64,000 nucleotides of DNA from assembly GCF_963583255.1 (NCBI RefSeq), contig NC_084815.1, positions 13,377,724-13,441,723 of the forward strand, written 5' to 3'. This stretch comes from Pyrus communis. Its lineage: Eukaryota; Streptophyta; Magnoliopsida; Rosales; Rosaceae. This document shows, in pieces, positions 22,346 to 35,022 of the stretch (positions are counted from its first letter, which is position 1; every line of letters begins with the position of its first letter). The position numbers and the translations under genes are program-made. Below the pieces are notes generated by a model. That model was given only the letters and a program-made list of their open reading frames with translations. It did not search any database and was not told the origin of the DNA.

Positions 22346-24899
22346 TAGTAATGTTATTTACACTAGTTATAATGTGAATTTAGCAGGAAAAGAAATGTAA
22401 TAATGTTTGTGCTACAAGCAAACCCCGTTCCATGAGGACCATATCCTGATCCTCTTTGTGAGGATCCTAAGGATTAATTCATTCTATCTGTTCATCAATC
22501 ATTCTGCAATCACAAATCATTTGGATATTTTTATTATTTAAAATTGAACACAAACAGTACCTAACAAAAACTGATTGAACGATGTACCATAAACGGCTAA
22601 ATATTTTCTTTTGCTTTACATATTTGTGGGTGCAAATGTGGAAATTTAATCAGACGGAGGCAAAAGAAACAAGCCCTAGGCTACTGCTAGGCAGCTCAAA
22701 TGCCACCTAAATAAACAAGTTGTACGTAGTAGCCTTAAATGGATGGAGTTGGATGAAAGGGAGAGGTAGTACGTCGACTTGTCAAGTCTTTTTCAAAAGC
22801 CAAATGCATCATTTGTGAAGTTGCATTTCCCACACACAAACCCCAATTATATGTTTGTACATAGACATGTGATGTCATTTAATTCATAATATGGTTAACT
22901 TCAAGTTGTCACTCAATGCAAACATCCTCCTTTCAATACCACATTTCCATGATCAATCCCTCACGTAATTCAATGTCCTAGTTGTTGACGTTGGTGTATC
23001 GGTTCAAATTTAGTCATTATTAATATAGTTATCGTTTGAAAAAACAGATAAGCAAAATCGTCATACTCATCATTTATATGTAGCACTAAACTTGGAGGAA
23101 AATACTATTAATACGCATGAACGACTGATCTTAGCACAACTTAAACTCTTGACTAAAACGAAACTCACAGTAGTTACTATTAGAGTGTTATACATTCAAT
23201 GTAACATTCACAATTTATAGTGTTAGAATGTGGACGTGCCCAAAATATTTAAGCTCTTATATATGCAAGGTTTCCTTTCCTTGAGTGGGAAAGAAATCCT
23301 CTTAATTTTAATACCATTTGTTAAACTTAATTCAGATTTCTTCATCGTCATTACATTGCGTATTTTTTATTTATTGAATTAACGATATTATTTACATTAT
23401 GGGGGAGAAAATGGACTTAACCTCACAATGAACTAACAATAATTTGGTTGAATTTGCTTTTGGCGAGAATCGAATCTAAAATCTCTCACTTACAAGTGAG
23501 GGAGAATATCGTTAGATCGTAACACTAAGTGACATTACATTGCGTACTTAAATCAAGCATATAAACTCAAGCCGTTTTGCAAATTTCAGCAACCAAATTC
23601 TTTAATTAATAAATTTGAGGAAAAAACATGGAAATTCTAAGTAATAAAGTATGATTTGCTTGTCTTTATTTTAAATTAAATAGTTGAAGAGTCGATTCCC
23701 TCCATGGACCAAAACCTATAATGTATGTATAGCAATAATACAACATGAGTCAATGAAGGAAGGAAGCTCCCTATTCTTTTTCAAAGAAGATGAAGTTATA
23801 GACAAGGGACCCTGATTTCTGAACAAACAAAATTATGTTTATTTACCGTTTAATCATAATCTAACGAAAGATGATCATTTAAATTTTTTATTGTACCTTT
23901 TTCTCTATTATCGAATTAATTAAAATGAACCAGTAAGTGACCACGATTTTCTTAACCTTTGAATATAATAGAACAGAACTCAAGTTGGTAGGTGACTTTG
24001 GTGATGATGACAATCACATCCGTCCACGTTAAACTCGAATCATGCATGACTAAAGGTATTTTAATTAATTTTATATGTAAAACTTCCTTAGGTTGTAGAT
24101 TAATGCTTGATCTGTGCTTTATGGCTAATTAAGTAAGTTAATTAGCAACTTTTGGCTTTAAATAAAAAAAGAGCTTTACCAATAGGATGACTTTTGTTCT
24201 GCGACTAAACTCTTGCTATTCCACTTTTGCTTATTAGGTTCTACGACAAGAAAGTACCAAAAGATTGAACAACTCTTTGTTGAATGCTTTTGGGCCATTA
24301 TTTTTCTTATGCATGGTTTGATACAGCTACGAATAGGATGACTTTTCAGACACCATTCTTCATTTTTTATTTTTAACTCGAATAAATAGGGAAATAATTA
24401 ACGATAATAACGAAATCTTATCTTATTAACTAGAATTAGTTATATGAATCCTAAAACGCTACTGCACTCGATTGTGTGTCATGTCTTCCGTTAGAGCCAA
24501 ATTATCCAAGTCTTGTCTTAAAGTCTCTTTCCAAATCTTCATAGATTTCCTCTACCCATTTGGCCTTAAGCCTCTTTCTCAATCTAAAAAAATAATTAAA
24601 ATTAAAAGGAGTGTGCAAACGGTAAAAAATGTATGTCAAAATCATTTATGTAAAACACGTATCACAAGGTTTTGACAAAAAGGTTATTGGACAACAACGC
24701 CCCTCAAACAAAAAAGTTTACTACTGAAGTGAAATTTGCATCTAATTATTCCAAGGGTATATTTGTAAATAAATAAAGGAAGAATGAAATTGGAAAAAAG
24801 AAAATCTCGAGAATACGTTTTCATCTTCTCCATTAAAAAGAAACAGCAAAGCATGATAGTCATTCATGTGCATACTAGGTCTGAAATTCATTTTATTGA
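22346..24899. other. Intergenic AT-rich DNA
   Basis: Contains the SINE at about 23395-23535 and otherwise no recognisable coding or structural feature. AT-rich sequence with short ORFs only. Confidence 0.4.
23395..23535 (-). mobile_element. SINE-related element, antisense
   Basis: The minus strand reads CACTTAGTGTTACGATCTAA, then CACTTGTAAGTGAGAGATTT, then a box B-like GATTCGATTCTCGCC and an AACCAAATTATTGTTAGTTC body. This is the best preserved of the three antisense copies between 20 and 24 kb. TSD not firmly readable. Confidence 0.55.
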
Positions 24900-26369
24900 A
24901 ATTTTAATTTTCATGCTCCTATTGTAATGTAATATGTAGATGCTCACATGAATAGTTATTTAACTGAATTATTATTCATTTGAAGAAAATTTGTAAAGTG
25001 AATAATGTTGCTACAATAATATTTTGTCTATAAAATAAGAGCACACGGAGGAAGGAAGAAGAAAGAAATAAGAAGGAAGAGGTGAGAGAAAAACATACGG
25101 AAGAAAGGGAAGAAAAGAGGAAAGAAAGAGAGAAAAGAAAAAAGAGTTATAAAGCAAAAAATGACAATGAGCCAGGTTAGAGAGAAAAGAGAAAATAATG
25201 CGAGTTATTTTGTATTCCTATTTTTTAGATAATGAAAGAAAGTACTATTGCTGCCCCGATGACGTAGGCACACTTGTCGAACCTTGTAAATATTATGTCT
25301 TATTTACTTTATGTTCTACTGCACACTTATCATCGATTTTACACAACGTTATCAGCAAGATAAGCTCTCGTGTCGGTGGAAAGCACAATGCCATAAATTC
25401 GATGAAGCACTACCTACCTCTAACCTCAGTCGGCTGGAATCTCACATATAAGAAAATCTTTTCATTTTATGTTCATATATGTGTATAACTAATTTCCTTA
25501 AAGTAAATATACATTTGGTTATATAACTATTATCATTATTATTGGCAGAAAATCTGACAGCTATGTAAACAGCCTCTGAACTCCAACTTGCTGACCTCAG
25601 ATTGAGATACTTCCTTCTTGAAAGTTGTTTGTCCGCCCAGTACCTATAACATATCAAAATTTCAGAAAATTCCAATGGTGCCACCGTCGCAAATGTCTGA
25701 AACACCAACCCACTTTCCAATTCCGCAAAAAACTGGAGAGCCATTTAATGAGTACCAAAACTCCATTTTCAGTAGCTCAGATCGAAACTGTTTCTTAACG
25801 AAAGTTGTTCAATATCCTCTTATTCATATCATACTAAAATTTGAGTTAGATTTAACAATTTGATCTTCTCATAAGTTGCAGACACTACTCTTGACTCCAA
25901 AACTTATGGGAACTGTTTCGACTCTTTCGAATGTCATCGGAGGAGAAACACTAATTGGGACTTATTGTTACTATTACTTCTTGGGTAACTAAAATGACTT
26001 AGAACTGTGAAATGAAAATAAAATAAAAAGGATGAAACAAAAGAAAGTGGCAGACAAAGAAAAAGAAAAAAAAACAAAAGATGGAGACTTAAACATTGCA
26101 TTCTCTATTTTTGGCATATTTATGGGAATGGTGTTGGTTTAAAGCCCTATCACAAGTTCTATTTATTTAAAGCAATTTATTTATAGTGGGTGGAATTATT
26201 ATTCATTGCTTTAAGCTTTTATATTTATGTGAATGGTGCTAAATCAAGGCCTTTGTCACGAGCTTTATTTACTTAAAAAATCATTTTACTTACCATGACT
26301 AGAATTACTGTCTATTGCTTTAATTTATTTAGTGTACTACATTTTTTTATGATGAGTATAACAAGGACC

Positions 26370-26760
26370 CGAAGTTCCATGATTAGATGAGAACCTGATA
26401 ATTATTGATCCTCATCATATAAAAAGATCGGACCCGAAGTTCCTTGATCAAAATCAAAACCTGAAGTTTTGAATCAACTGAGAAAGCAACAGATCCTCAA
26501 CTAAATTAAAGTGACGGCCATAAGCGCCTCAGTCCACAAATTATTAAATGAGGGCCAGAAGTTTCTTGATTCATGTAAATGAGGACCATAAGTTCCTTAA
26601 TCCATGTACAGATTAAGTATGAGCATGAATTCCAAAAATATGAACCCAAAAGGTTCTAATGATGTTGATATTGATGATAAAGTTCGAGTACGTATGAATA
26701 ATGTTTTAACCTGAAGTTCAAAATATGAATAATGTTAAGAACTTAAAGTTCTAACATTTT
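26370..26760 (+). repeat. Dispersed GAAGTTCC-type short repeats
   Basis: Variants of ACC(C/T)GAAGTTCC and GGACC(A/C)(T/G)AAGTTCC recur about every 30-60 bp (26369, 26431, 26460, 26550, 26583 and later). They look like degenerate tandem units in the untranslated leader of the copia-type relic. Confidence 0.4.
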
Positions 26761-27358
26761 GTGTAGACCTGTGTTATATGTGGTTTGAGTTAATTATCGC
26801 AATTTCTGTCACACATGAATTTCTTCCTTTTGGGAATAAGAAAATGGTGAACTTAGCAAAAGCCAATTTTGTGACCATCGACATCTTACACAAGAGATAC
26901 TTTCATGAATTCATAATGCCCGAGAATTCTTGTGGAAGCATATGATATTTGAAAACATCTATACTTAAAGACTCATTGAATCTATTCAAGGAACCAGAAG
27001 TTTCCATCGTTCTCTTCATTAATTCATTAATTATCGAACTAGAAGTTTCCATGGGTTCCCATATATAACAAGCTAAAGTAGAAGTATTCAACATGTATAA
27101 AATCAAATAGGAGAAATTTTTTATACATACATGTGCATACACATGAGTTACAACTACAAAAACAAACAAGTAGGGGGCTTCACAAAGGTTGATCATATGA
27201 AGCCTAAGTACTTGGCAGTACCCCAGAAGGGGGAGCACTGAAAATTGATCATGCGACGCCCCAGTACTTGGCAACACACCAGAAAGGGAAGGCACCAGTT
27301 GCCTTTGGAATCTAGTCATGAATCTCTACTGATCACTTTGAATTTGACTTTAGGATTC

Positions 27359-27802
27359 CTACAGATGGTTAAGCTTTCTTTTCATGCTCGTTGAGTAAAT
27401 ATTTGCAAGTTTGTGCAACTCTTTATTCTCGTGCTTGAGCCCTCTGATCTCTTGTCTAAGACTTGCCACCTCAGCCATTAATGTTTTGACTTGGCAAGTT
27501 CGAGCAAGTAGACGTTGGCCCATGTTCGATACAGAACACGCATATTGAACACTGAAAGCCAAAAAGTCTTGAACATCCAATTCATTAGACCTTTTTGAAA
27601 GTATTCTTGTATCTCTGGGACTGGGAAGGTTCCTAGCTATTACTATAGCCATTACATCATCCTTCATCACAGAGTCTCTAGTCGTGAAAGGGTCATTAGA
27701 AGATAAGAATGACGGGTGCCATATATTATCCTGAAGCAGGACATTTGCATCTCCCTCGAGACTCAAATCTAAACAAAGGTTAGATGGGCAAGCCATTTTC
27801 AT
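27359..27802 (-). CDS. Hypothetical coiled-coil protein, retroelement-associated
   Basis: 147 residues on the minus strand, opposite to the surrounding copia relic. The N-terminal part includes NLCLDLSLEGDANVLLQDNI. The C-terminal third (about residues 108-140) is a predicted coiled coil with heptad-like spacing (MAEVASLRQEIRGLKHENKE). Similar ORFs occur in non-autonomous plant LTR elements, from memory of the family. No catalytic motif. Downstream on the same strand (27319-26903), an ORF contains two related segments around LPSTGASHDQF and LGYCQVLRLHM, probably non-coding repeat. Function unknown. Confidence 0.4.
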   Translation of the reverse strand: MKMACPSNLCLDLSLEGDANVLLQDNIWHPSFLSSNDPFTTRDSVMKDDVMAIVIARNLPSPRDTRILSKRSNELDVQDFLAFSVQYACSVSNMGQRLLARTCQVKTLMAEVASLRQEIRGLKHENKELHKLANIYSTSMKRKLNHL

Positions 27803-29689
27803 AAATGATGAAAGAAAAAGGTTGGATAGAGCGAAATCTTAGAAATACAATAGAGACAATTTTCACAAGCGGACAATTTTCAAAGTGTGCATTTTGGATA
27901 CAATTAATACCTCTATAAAAGGAGAGGCAACACAACCACTTATTCAAAAATCGAAAGAGCACCATTTTCTGAATTTCAAATGTTGGATTTTCCTGAATAA
28001 ACTTCGTTAACATTTTCTCAGACGCAATCTCAGCTTTTTAGATATCAAGGACAACTCTGTCAAAATATCTCTGGCAAAGTTAAAACGCGTAAAGTTCACT
28101 ATTCCAACTACGCCATTGTTGCCAACAAACATGGGTGACAAGGTCACATCACACCACTACTTGCTATTGGGAAATCCCTATATAGTTAACCTTCGTCCTC
28201 CATGGCAAGGCACACCTCCAAAAATGCTTAACTCATCTTCCTTGCCGAGAATACATCTTTAATCAAGCCTCACAAAATACTCAGTCTTCCTTATCTCTGA
28301 GGATACCTCTTCAACCAAGTCCCTCAAAATACCAACCTCATTTTCTCAGCAAGAAATATTTTTGATCGAGAAACTTTACATCAACATCAAAATCCTTCTA
28401 ATGTTTTTCTTCAAGAGCAAAACTATCTCATATCATCAAGGTCGAGAGCAAGAGTATCTCATATCATGCTCTTTCCTTGCCTTTTCCTTTGCCCTTGCTC
28501 TTACCTACAAGACAAGGAGAAAGAAAGCAATCAGTCGGAGTCTGAATCAAACTTCCGATCAAGAACCGACTGCCTAGAACCTTCCCTAATTACTTACCTT
28601 GCATTGCTCTCGAGTAATCATCTTCAACTGTTGTTGGAGCCGGGTCTTAAGTCACCAACACTGCAGAATAATTGGTACACTGTTGGTTCTTTACATTGAA
28701 GTTGCCAAGTATGGATGAGTCACCAAGAAGTGATGCTTTGAAAGACCATTCAAAGGCAAAGGTTGTGCACCACTTCTCCTGTACAAGAGAATGAAGCAGA
28801 ATGATCAACGATGAGCCCATAGAAGTCCAAAGGAAGAAAATTGGTGGCTGACTGAGTCAATGGAAGACCAAAGTTCAATGATGGGAATCCTATTCACAAC
28901 CCTAGCAAACACTACCAATTTATGTACAAAAAGCTAATGAAAGTTACTAATTGATTACGAGTTACAAAGTTGCCGCATAGATTGAAGTCTCAGTCAAACT
29001 ATCCATAGACTTGGCACTACTGAATTGTTGCATGCCTGAAGCATGACAGTCGCCGTATGTATGCAAGTTCCAAAAGGATAATCTATGGACATGGCAATCT
29101 TAATATATCTCATGCCTGAAGCATGATCGATGTGTAGGTTCCAATGATTCAACTCCCCAGAAGTGGAGATTAAAAATCTAAGCTCTATAATGCTCTAGAG
29201 GAGGTTATGATCCAAATTATCAAACAATTCATCTAATAAGAGATGATTGTGCTAGAAGAGACAATGTAAAGCCCCTGAAAAAGCAAGGATATACAAAGTA
29301 ATGAAGTGCTTATAAATATGTATACGCATGCACATGAGAATTATGGGATCACAAATTGATGATTACCAATGTTAATTTTGGTTTTACAATAGGTACTATA
29401 TTCATCAAAGAGTTGTTTTGATATTAAGCCACATTTTTTTTGTTCGTCGACAAAAAGAAAAATTATTGGCCAAATGGAGAAAGGCAATTACATGACAATT
29501 TATTAAAAGCATGGAAAAATGGACCTATAGTACAAATCACCAAATGATGTTTAACCCAGAAGGTTATATGGGTGTTTGTAATACAGATATGACACAAGGT
29601 TCGTAATTAAAACCTAAAATTGTGATATACTCTTGTAAACATGATTTCCCATTGTGAAATTTGTTCATTTAAATGGAGAATTATATATA

Positions 29690-30400
29690 CACAAAACTTT
29701 ATGAAATGCCTGAAGCATATCTCCACAAGTAAATCCCTCAAGTATACATGAAGGAAGTTGCTCTATATAAATTCCAAAAGAGAATGTGTCATGAAGTGTA
29801 GAAAATCATTGAAGGATTCAAATTGCTTGAAGAAAGCCTTGGAAGGGTAAAACATAAATTACGTACTCAACACCAATAGATGGTATAAATTGCCTTAGTG
29901 AGTACTATCATTATGATATTGTTGCAACATACTCTTGCAAGAGTTGATATTAAATTGGGACTCTTGAAGAGTCAAGAAAGATTATAAAGTGTTGAAAGTA
30001 ATATTGTCTCGAATTGCAGATCGAACAATATAGCAACACAAATCTTATACAAAATGTTTATGGTATTAAAAAAAACCATATAGATTAAAGATTATGAGTT
30101 GAATACTCAAATGATTACCAAATATTTAGACACTAAGAAAGATCATTCATCCTCGTGAGGGAAATGATGAATTGACATTTGGTCCAAGAGTACCATATCT
30201 CAGTGAAGTATGTGCCTTACTGTATTTAACATAATACGTTGAATTAGATGTTGCACTTTATGTGGAGCATAATACCAACAAATGGGTATTGCAATGAAAT
30301 AAAGTTTATTTATTGATATCTCTAGAAAATTATAGACATGTGCTTGTTCTATTCCAAAGAACTCACTAATAGCCAGTCTTATTGGGCAAGAAAAACATCT
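29690..30400 (+). pseudogene. Copia RT/RNase H relic
   Basis: Collinear but broken similarity to copia RT. A GFKLLEESLGRVKH-like piece at 29815 is followed by a QIEQYSN-like piece at 30020. The best block is NDELTFGPRVPYLS with CALLYL at 30166-30225, corresponding to the conserved 'PRVPYLSAIGALLYL' region. Frequent stops; no intact domain. Confidence 0.6.
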
Positions 30401-30430
30401 TGGATAGTTTATGTGCTTATGAAACATTTG

Positions 30431-31590
30431 AGGGTAAGATTCATATGGTTATTAAAATCTGTGGGTTTTGTTTTTTCGATTTTAAAATGGAAAAAGCTTA
30501 AGTTTTTTTTTTCCCTTGGATTTTAATTAGAATGTGTTGTAAAGCTTTTTATGTATTGCTGTGGTTTATTATAATAACTTGGTAGGTATGTATAATGAGC
30601 TATTAGTTTTTGATTTACAGAAATTAGGTGTTCAATTAGTGGAGGTTATTTGGTTGGCTTTCATTATTCTTTGTTTTTCACTTTCTCTTATTGTCATGTA
30701 TTTTTGTAACTTATTCTTATTTTGCGGTTGTAGTATTATGTTAGTTTTGCATAACATTATTATTTAGTCAGTGGTGGTTCTGTTTATGCCCAGAAAATGA
30801 TTAGCTAAAGTGTATTGAGAAATTGTCTTTTATATCAATGTGTTGTAAATCTTTTTAATGTTGTGGTTTATTATGATAAGTTAGCAAGTATGTATAGAGC
30901 ATTTTCCCCTATTTCCTTTTTTTTTTCTGCAGAAAAAAAAAATTCATGCAATATTTTTCTGTTTTTGTTAAAATAATGTCCTGCTGTGATTAATTGGCTA
31001 AAGTTTACACATTTGGTTTATGTTTTATACTCTAATATATTAAATATACATGAAATATCTAATTCATCTGATTTATTGGCTATATACATACATGCTGCTT
31101 AGCAATTTGATTAGCTGAAAAACTTAGCCTGCAAGGCAAATTTTTTATGCCAAAACTGTTGCAGCGGTGTTTATTAACAAAAAGTGGGTCACTGTTTTCA
31201 TCTTCTCAATTAACTTTTACAGAAAACATTTATAATTTTTGAGGCATTATTTAATCCTTTTTCCATTTAAGTTTTAATTGGCATTTCATCTTTATTAGAA
31301 TTTTTTTCGTTTCAAATTAACATTGATGCTTCCCACTTGCCTATAGGCTTTCTGTACGTATTTTCATTCTGTGGCAACTGTAACAAGATGCTTAAGGATG
31401 TGCGCCAATTTTTTTTAAATTTTTTTGGTTCAACTTGCTTTCTGATAATGCTCTCTGAGTTTGTGAACTATTTATGTCTGTAGTCAAACTCAATGTAAAA
31501 AAATATTTGCTGCCAGTATATAGTAGACAACGACTTACAAATTCTTGATCCTTAGCTAATAATAGAGAATGTATTTTGGTCAATGTTTTT
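30431..31590. other. AT/T-rich DNA 5' of the Harbinger transposase
   Basis: Highly T-rich on the plus strand, with repeats of TTGTAAAGCTTTTTATGTATTG-like sequence at 30537 and 30842. Probably the non-coding 5' region and introns of the Harbinger element; its terminus was not found. Confidence 0.35.
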
Positions 31591-32476
31591 TATGCGACCA
31601 AGTAGATGAAATAGTTAGGATGGGGAAATCAACCATTTTTGAGTCTTTGATGAGGTTTTGCGGAGCAATCAAATCTATCTACACCGTAGAGTACCTCCGG
31701 AGAGCTACTGAGATGGACTTGCAAAGGCTTCTGAAAAAGGGCGAGATGCGAGGTTTTCCTGGGATGATTAGAAGCATTGACTGTATGCACTGAACCTGGA
31801 AAAACAATCCAAGTGCATGGCAAGGCGCTTACGGGGACAGAAAAGGAGCAAAAAGTATCCTTTTTGAGGCGATGACATCTTTGATACATGGATTTGACAT
31901 GCTTTTTTCGGGGTTCCGGGAGCTCAAAATGACCTCAATATCCTTGCCCAATCCCCAGTGTTCAACGATGTCTTGCAAGGAAAGGCACCAAAAGTCATGT
32001 ACTAGGTCAACGGACATACGTACGACAGGCCATACTACCTAGCAGACGGTATTTACCCAAGGTGGTCATCGTTTGTCAAAACAGTGCCACGTCCACAAAG
32101 TGCAAAGGAAAAACACTTTGCAAGCTATCAAGAGAGGTGCAGGAAGAATGTGGAGCATTGTTTTGATATCCTCCAAGCTCGCTGGGCGATTGTCAGGGGT
32201 GCTGCCAGAATGTTTGATTTAGAGTCACTTCGATCCATCATGATGACGTGCATCAGTTTTCACAATATGATTATGGAAGATGAGTACGATTATGATGTCG
32301 TTGATGAATATGAGCCAGACACGATGAACAATTCCATAACACAAATATATTGTACTCATGAGGCCACCGAAGAACCCGTGCTACACGAGCCATTAGAAAG
32401 GGATAGACGTTACAATGAAAGGCTCATTCAACGATATACTGCACTTCAAATGCCATATATGCACAATGCCTGGTAA
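31590..32476 (+). pseudogene. PIF/Harbinger transposase (DDE_Tnp_4 type), disabled
   Basis: Nuclease-like DDE transposase of the HARBI1 family, which cuts and reinserts PIF/Harbinger elements. Conserved blocks in order: GFPGMIRSIDCMH (first Asp), PSAWQGAYGDRKGAKS, PGAQNDLNILAQSPVFND, YYLADGIYPRW (second Asp), and PRPQSAKEKHFASYQERCRK with the acidic C-terminal region to HNAW-stop at 32476. Disruptions: TGA replacing Trp after CMH (about 31790), a 1-nt deletion near 31882, TGA for Trp near 31898, and TAG near 32003. Tail-to-tail with ORF1 on the opposite strand. Confidence 0.88.
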
Positions 32477-32909
32477 ATTGACTTGATAGAGCACCAGTGG
32501 GAATTGAAATAAGCTCAAGATACTTAAGTTTATTTAGCGTGTTTGTTTTTATTTGGTGTGTTTATTTAATTATATTTGGTGTGTGTTTTTTTTAGTTCAT
32601 TTAGTGAGTTTTTTTATTATTTGGTATGTTTATGTAATTTTATTTGGTGTGTTTTTTTTTTAGTTCAGTTAGTGAGTTTTTTTATTTATTATTTTGTATG
32701 TTTATATAATTTTATTTTGTATGTTTATGTCATTTGAATAAAGATTCTCTTAGTATAAATAAATTACCAAATTAAATAAATTTACTCTCACTTTAAATAA
32801 AGTACTAAATTCAATAAATTGGAAACAACATAAAGTACTATATTCAATAAATAATAAATTACAACCCAAAGTGATTGGAAAATTATGGGTTCCGATTACA
32901 AAAAGTACT

Positions 32910-34026
32910 TTATTCATCAACACTTAACCAATTTGTGGTGCTAGGAGGATCTTCTCTTGTCATGCTAGGACCATCTCCTCTTGCTCTCACTTCTCTTGCA
33001 CGCCTCCTTCGCACCACGTCTACTTTCTCCGACTTCCAAAAATATTTAGAAATTGGAGACTTCCCTTCTAAAGGCGTGTTCATAATGTCACGATCTCATT
33101 GAGCCATTCTTTCTTCTCTAACTTGTTCCCTTTCTTGCCTAAGTAGCTCTCTTTCTCTCTCATTAGCTTGAAATGCTCTCTCAACAGCTGCAGCTTTTGC
33201 CTCCTCTCTAGCCTTATCAGCCTCAAATTTCGCCATTTCCCACGCCAAAGTCAATTCACCTTGGCGAGCAAGTTCTTCCATATACTTTGCATAATCATTC
33301 TTGGAAGCACTCCATTTTTTCTTTGAAGCCTTCTTACCTTGAGGCCTAATTGGATAACGGGTCGACCCCAACGCTTGTTCAGGGAAGGTGTTTTGGGCAC
33401 TTCTTTTGCGTCATCTTCATGAACATGCGAGGCATGATCGGGTGTAGAGTGTAGAAGGGTGTTGTTCATGAAAACTTCTAGACCGACAGACATAACTCTG
33501 AATTTAGGACAATCTTTGACAATATTCCAATTCCCACCGATTGAATGATTTGTTTTTGCTTTTGGTTTTGGCATTATACCAAGCTTGTGCTTGAAGTTCC
33601 TACACAATGCGAGAGAAGAAATAATTATAATGAAAGTAGGTAACAAATAAATAATACAAACAAATAATTATAATCAAAGTAGCTAACAAATAAATAATAA
33701 TGTAAATTTGGGTATAGTACAAACAAATAAATAATATATTGTTACCTGATCTGCTAAATTTCCCTACTTCAAAGATTACTACTAACTTGTTCCAATGCAT
33801 ATTTCCACGTACTAAACGATTGGCTAAGTAATTTCCAATGACTGGACATCAATTATTTTGTTCTTTTCCCACCAATTTTCTCAAGAAAATTGGTATGAAT
33901 AAGACTCCACATTTCTCACAACTGTATCTCATTACCCGTAATCGGATCATGAGTAACTTCAACCCAGCTAGTACACCACGCAACATCTTCAATAAGCATC
34001 CAATTCGTACCGGCATTAGTAGTCAT
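32910..34026 (-). pseudogene. PIF/Harbinger ORF1 (Myb/NAM-like helper), disabled
   Basis: The accessory protein of PIF/Harbinger elements, thought to help bind DNA with the transposase. Exon 1, from ATG at 34026 to about 33762, encodes MTTNAGTNWMLIEDVAWCTS and WSLIHTNFLEKIGGKR, with in-frame stops after EIQL and after GKRTK. Exon 2, from about 33601 to the stop at 32912-32910, encodes KHKLGIMPKPK, then a basic/coiled region (QGELTLAWEMAKFEADKARE) and the end NWLSVDE. A frameshift lies near 33365. Such ORFs are often mis-annotated as host genes in plant genomes. Confidence 0.82.
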
Positions 34027-34300
34027 TTTGTTGGAAAAAAATTGGATTGAAACTTTGAGAGAAATATAGGAATGTGGTTGAAAGTAGTTGAGAAAATGTG
34101 AAATTGTGGTGCAAGGTTGAAAGTAGTTGAGAAAATATGAAATAGAAAAGTAAAATCAATTTTTATTTTAATTTTTCAATTTTTTTTTCGGATTTTTATT
34201 AATTTTTTACATTTTTTTTAAATTTTTATTCACCTAAATAATATTTTTCTTTGGATTAAAAAAAAATTGAATTCCAACACTCCAGATTGTGCCACGTGGC

Positions 34301-35022
34301 ACAACAGTAAGATTTCTGATTTTTAAACTGTTTTTTCTTTTTTCTTTTTTAAATTTAGAAACGCGAATAACGTGGACCGTTGATCTTAGATCCAACGGCT
34401 GGAATTAAATAAGGTTTTTAAATTTTTTTTACCGTTGGAAATCCAACGGTCCATAAATTGTTGCCGTTGAAATCTAACGGATGAGAGGAAGCCACGTGGC
34501 CTCCCCGACGGTAACATTGTCGAAGTGTGCAGTGGGCCCCAGGCTTGAAATGTTGTTGGACGATGCGCGCCCATACGCGCTTGAAGCGCACATGCCCGAC
34601 GCAAAAAATATGAAAAAGTGGCTGACGTCCGGGAGACGTCAACCTTGCATCACATTGCCTTCAGGTTCTCGGGTTGGCAACTCGTGCCGGGCCTCTTCCT
34701 TGGGCCTGCTCGGGTTCCCTCGCCAGCACATGCTGGACCTACTTGCTTGGGTTGCCTGGCCCTGTTCGCGTGCCTATCCATCAGGCTTCAGCACACGCTA
34801 GTGCTGATCTTATACAAAAGTACGAAAAATAAAAGTTCGAGTGTGCAAAATATGGAGACTAAGATTTCCTGGAAGTGTTGAAAAATTTTCGGGCCTTCAT
34901 TGTATATTAGTCAATGAAGTGGTGAGATTCTTTTTTATAATTTTTTTATTAACCAATAAAGTTTATGTTGTTCAAATTAATAAAGGACTTTTGTAAGTAT
35001 TCTGTTCTTAGTTTCAAGTGGT
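34301..35022. other. Intergenic DNA with CCAACGGT-type inverted motifs
   Basis: 34370-34480 has several ATCCAACGG/CCGTTG(A/G)AAT motifs in both orientations, giving hairpin potential. 34490-34800 is GC-rich, carrying CACGTGGC. No gene or element limits identified. Confidence 0.35.

Larger units (their letters stand above)
24900..30430 (+). mobile_element. Second copia-type relic, decayed, 3' LTR not found
   Basis: A presumed 5' LTR 3' half (TATA-like CTATAAAATAAG near 25030, purine-rich leader, end about 25344) is followed by GTTATCAGCAAGATAAG, the same primer-site core as the element at 5177. The internal region shares the phrase ATGCC(C/T)GAAGCAT with that element. Pol-like sequence lies at 29690-30400. 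No matching 3' LTR is seen; the relic ends near the Harbinger-rich DNA at 30430. Boundaries are approximate. Confidence 0.55.
30900..34300. mobile_element. PIF/Harbinger element relic (approximate span)
   Basis: Defined by convergent ORF1 (minus) and transposase (plus) pseudogenes, a standard layout for the superfamily. Terminal inverted repeats and the TAA/TTA target duplication were not located, so the ends are estimates. The right side (34080-34300) has tandem-like GAAAGTAGTTGAGAAAAT pieces. Confidence 0.55.
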
